64,000 nt of DNA from Rhodoferax sp. (GTDB lineage Bacteria > Pseudomonadota > Gammaproteobacteria > Burkholderiales > Burkholderiaceae_C), in assembly GCF_012927445.1 (NCBI RefSeq), contig NZ_JABBPD010000007.1, positions 248,001 to 312,000 on the forward strand, read 5' to 3'. The notes beneath the pieces are model-generated. The model did not search any database, was not told where the DNA came from, and saw only the letters and a list, made by a program, of their open reading frames with translations. This document shows positions 61,819 to 64,000 of the stretch, piece by piece (position 1 is the stretch's first letter; each line of letters starts with the position of its first letter). Made by a program: the position numbers and the translations under genes.

Positions 61819-63435
61819 CTATGTGGAAACTGCCGCGTCCCGGATCAGGTCCGCCGCCTTCTCGCCGATCATGATGGTCGGCGCGTTGGTGTTGCCGGTG
61901 GTCAGCTGCGGCATGATGGCGGCGTCCACCACCCGCAGGTTCTGGATGCCGTAAACGCGCAGGCGGGCGTCGACCACGGCCAGCGGGTCGCTGGCCGGAC
62001 CCATCTTGCAGGTGCCGCAGGGGTGGTATTCGGTGTCGGAGTGGTCGCGCAAAAACTGCTCGATCTGCACCGGGTTGTGGCGTTCCAGCGGGTAGAGCAT
62101 CTTGCCGCGGTACGGGGCCAAAGCGGGGCTTTGCATGATGTCAAACCCGATCTGCGTGCCCTTGATGAGCGTCGCCATGTCGCGCGGATCGGTCAAAAAT
62201 TGCGGATCGATCAAGGGTGCCTCCTGGGCGCTGGCGCTGTGCAGCGTCACCGTACCCCGGCTTTGTGGGCGCATCAGGGTGATATGCAGCGTGTAGCCGT
62301 GCCCCAGGTGGTTTTTGCGCGTGTGGTCGTCCACGATGCCGGTGCACAGCGCCAGCTGGATGTCGGGCGCGGCCTCGCTCGGGTCGGTTCGCAAAAAGGC
62401 CTGCGATTCGGCGACGTTGCTGGTGATGACGCCGGTGCGCTGGCGGCGCCACTCGAAGATGCCTTTGACGATCGTGACCAGCCCGGCCAGCGACAGCCCC
62501 AACGTGGCGTCTTTGCGCGGCGTGCGGTAAATCAGCACGGTGGTGACGTGGTCGTGCAGGTTTTGACCGACGCCGGGCAGGTCATGCACCACGGGAATGC
62601 CCTGTTGTTGCAGCTGGGCGGCGGGACCGATGCCCGACAACATCAGCAGTTGCGGCGAGCCGTAGGCGCCGGCCGACAAAATGACTTCGCGCCGGGCCTT
62701 GACCTGCCGTGTTTGCCCGGCGTGCCGGAACTCGGCCCCGACGGCACGCCGGCCGTCCAGCAGCAGGCGCTGGGTGCGGGCCTGGGTGATCACGGTGAGG
62801 TTGGGCCGGGCGCGATGCGGTGTGAGGTAGGCTTTGGCGGCACTGCAGCGTTCGCCATTTTTTTGCGTCACTTGCGCCGGGGCACAACCGAACTGCGAGG
62901 CGCCGTTGTAGTCCGGCGTTGGCGGCACACCGTGCTCGGCGCAGGCGGCCAGAAACGCCGCATTAAGCAGGCTGGGGCTTGGCAGATAGCTCACATTGAG
63001 CGGGCCACCGCTGCCGTGGAGGGCGTTGGCGCCAAAGCATTCGCTGTTTTCGGCCCGCTTGAAGTAGGGCAGCACGTCGTCAAATCCCCAGCCCGGGTTG
63101 CCCAGCGCGGCCCAATGGTCGTAGTCCAGCCGGTTGCCGCGGGTGTAGACCATGGCGTTGATGGAACTGCTGCCGCCCAGCACCTGGCCGCGGGGCTGAA
63201 AACCACGTCGTCCGTTCAGGCCCGGCTGCGGCACCGTGTTGTAGTTCCAGTTGTGCAGGCCGAGTGCTGCGGTAGCGGCAAAACCCAGTGGCGCCTGGAT
63301 GAGGGCGGAGCTGTCGGGGCCGCCGGCTTCCAGCAAGCAGACGGAAATTTTCGGGTCTTCGGACAGGCGGCTGGCGACGACACAGCCGGCACTGCCGCCG
63401 CCGATCACGACGTAGTCAAATGATTGAGTCTGCAC
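61819..63435 (-). CDS. GMC-family FAD alcohol oxidoreductase (choline dehydrogenase/AlkJ-like)
   Basis: 538 residues. The FAD-binding motif YVVIGGGSAGCVVASRLSED begins at residue 9, GGSSSINAMVYTRGN is GMC signature 1, SAGAYGSPQLLMLSGIGP is signature 2, and the catalytic His lies in TEYHPCGTCKMG. It oxidises primary alcohols to aldehydes, passing electrons to quinone. A coniferyl-aldehyde-type dehydrogenase lies directly upstream on the same strand, 22 bp away, making a plausible alcohol-to-acid oxidation pair. Confidence 0.92.
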   Translation of the reverse strand: MQTQSFDYVVIGGGSAGCVVASRLSEDPKISVCLLEAGGPDSSALIQAPLGFAATAALGLHNWNYNTVPQPGLNGRRGFQPRGQVLGGSSSINAMVYTRGNRLDYDHWAALGNPGWGFDDVLPYFKRAENSECFGANALHGSGGPLNVSYLPSPSLLNAAFLAACAEHGVPPTPDYNGASQFGCAPAQVTQKNGERCSAAKAYLTPHRARPNLTVITQARTQRLLLDGRRAVGAEFRHAGQTRQVKARREVILSAGAYGSPQLLMLSGIGPAAQLQQQGIPVVHDLPGVGQNLHDHVTTVLIYRTPRKDATLGLSLAGLVTIVKGIFEWRRQRTGVITSNVAESQAFLRTDPSEAAPDIQLALCTGIVDDHTRKNHLGHGYTLHITLMRPQSRGTVTLHSASAQEAPLIDPQFLTDPRDMATLIKGTQIGFDIMQSPALAPYRGKMLYPLERHNPVQIEQFLRDHSDTEYHPCGTCKMGPASDPLAVVDARLRVYGIQNLRVVDAAIMPQLTTGNTNAPTIMIGEKAADLIRDAAVST

Positions 63436-63457
63436 TTTGGAAACCCTGCTGTGTTGA

Positions 63458-64000
63458 CTACTTGGTAAGGAAATTCAGGTACTTGGTGGCAAATTTTCCG
63501 TAGGGCGGCCACAGGAACTTGACCGCACTCCAACGGGCCTGGTAGAACACCGGGCGCATTTTGGAGAAGGTGATGAAACCTTCCTGGCCGTGGTAGTGGC
63601 CCATGCCGCTGTCGCCGACGCCACCAAACGGCAGGTCATGCTGGCCGACGTGGAACAGGCCGTCGTTGACGCTGACGCCACCCGACATCACGCGGTCCAG
63701 CAGCTGCTGGATGGTGGTTTTGTCATGGCTGAAGGGGTAGAGCGCCAGCGGGCGTGGGCCCTGGTTGATGGCCTGGATTGGCTCCTCCAGCGTGCGGTAT
63801 TCAATCACCGGCAGAATCGGGCCGAAAATTTCGCGGGTGCACAACTGGCTGTCGGCGGGCGCGTTGAGCACGATGTGGGGCGCGATTTTCCGGCTGACGG
63901 CGTCCCATTTGGGGCCCGGAATCAGCTGCACCAGCGTGGCGCCGCCGGCCTCGGCTTCGTCCAGCGCCTGGGTGAGCCGCTGGAAGGCCTTGTCGTCAAT
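63458..64000 (-). CDS. Aldehyde dehydrogenase, coniferyl aldehyde type, C-terminal part only
   Basis: The frame enters from the right edge and contains the last 180 residues. TREIFGPILPVIEYRTLEEPI and NDGLFHVGQHDLPFGGVGDSGMGHYHG are the C-terminal ALDH motifs, and the membrane-associating tail FLWPPYGKFATKYLNFLTK fits the coniferyl/fatty aldehyde dehydrogenase branch. It probably acts with the GMC oxidoreductase downstream. The catalytic Cys lies outside the window. Confidence 0.85.
   Translation of the reverse strand: MDDKAFQRLTQALDEAEAGGATLVQLIPGPKWDAVSRKIAPHIVLNAPADSQLCTREIFGPILPVIEYRTLEEPIQAINQGPRPLALYPFSHDKTTIQQLLDRVMSGGVSVNDGLFHVGQHDLPFGGVGDSGMGHYHGQEGFITFSKMRPVFYQARWSAVKFLWPPYGKFATKYLNFLTK

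Noticed and set aside
1..64000. tRNA, rRNA, CRISPR arrays, riboswitches, prophage
   Set aside because: No T-loop/anticodon stem patterns, no regularly spaced identical repeats, no known riboswitch cores and no phage structural genes were seen by eye; a dedicated RNA scan could still find small ones.

Overview
The window is GC-rich, densely packed chromosomal DNA from a Gram-negative betaproteobacterium. The lptA-lptB-rpoN order, the apaG/Gcr-type recombinase/thiL block, the gene repertoire and a recurring AT-rich dispersed repeat all suggest Burkholderiales, family Comamonadaceae, perhaps close to Rhodoferax or Polaromonas. That placement is inference from recognisable genes; no 16S or other marker gene is present. 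I saw no rRNA, tRNA, CRISPR array, complete insertion sequence or prophage.

Layout. 1-9.7 kb: the end of a HAD dehalogenase gene and two envelope-glycosylation modules, each a GT39 membrane transferase plus a GT2 polyprenyl-phosphate sugar synthase. The second also has a YdjC/NaxD-type deacetylase and a GtrA flippase-like protein. A class III CoA-transferase and a LysR regulator lie between the modules. 9.8-18.7 kb: housekeeping genes argS, a SPOR protein, dsbA-type, lptA, lptB, rpoN, a THUMP RNA methyltransferase, a PIN ribonuclease-like protein and a UPF0149/SEC-C protein. 18.8-22.4 kb: an AT-richer DUF4145 gene, dodecin, a fluoroacetate-dehalogenase-like hydrolase, pncC and pgpA. 22.4-27.5 kb: a Fur-box-preceded siderophore receptor and PepSY membrane protein, a double AHSA1 protein and a glutathione S-transferase, together separating pgpA from thiL. 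27.5-34.9 kb: thiL, Gcr-type recombinase-family protein, apaG, rpe, small proteins, a nitrilase-family amidase and an MFS exporter. 35-43.5 kb: a diguanylate cyclase, nnrU, a Pat-type protein acetyltransferase, membrane proteins, a cysteine-less glutaredoxin-like protein, a Spy/CpxP-like protein and rdgC. 43.6-47.4 kb: a nemR-yqhD-DJ-1 electrophile-defence cluster and an AI-2E transporter. 47.4-51.6 kb: a Crp/Fnr regulator with DUF2892, then cueR-copZ divergent from copA. 51.8-64 kb: MFS, hydrolase, quinone/FMN reductase, minCDE, hemerythrin, old yellow enzyme, GST, AsmA-like, GMC oxidoreductase and the C-terminal end of an aldehyde dehydrogenase.

Two structures are not explained by ordinary gene annotation. 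First, two divergent intergenic regions (35.05-35.24 kb and 57.53-57.72 kb) carry homologous 186-bp elements with the architecture of a bacterial chromosome origin: AT-rich tract, four TAG triplets (DnaA-trio), then DnaA boxes at identical spacing in both copies. No dnaA gene is nearby. Second, at least ten copies of a roughly 45-55 bp repeat (CTAGCCCCCGT ... TGCG ... GCTATTAAATTAATAGC) are scattered through the window. Several lie in frame inside conserved proteins (a HAD dehalogenase, a YdjC deacetylase, RpoN, a PIN protein, ThiL), and others supply stop codons or 5' leaders.

Functionally, the strongest themes are envelope modification (predicted amino-sugar addition to lipid A, plus LptA/LptB and AsmA), reactive electrophile and metal defence (NemR/YqhD/DJ-1, OYE, two GSTs, CueR/CopZ/CopA), and haloacid/alcohol catabolism (HAD and FAcD-type dehalogenases, GMC oxidoreductase with aldehyde dehydrogenase). 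All identifications come from reading sequence and motifs by eye; no database search was run.
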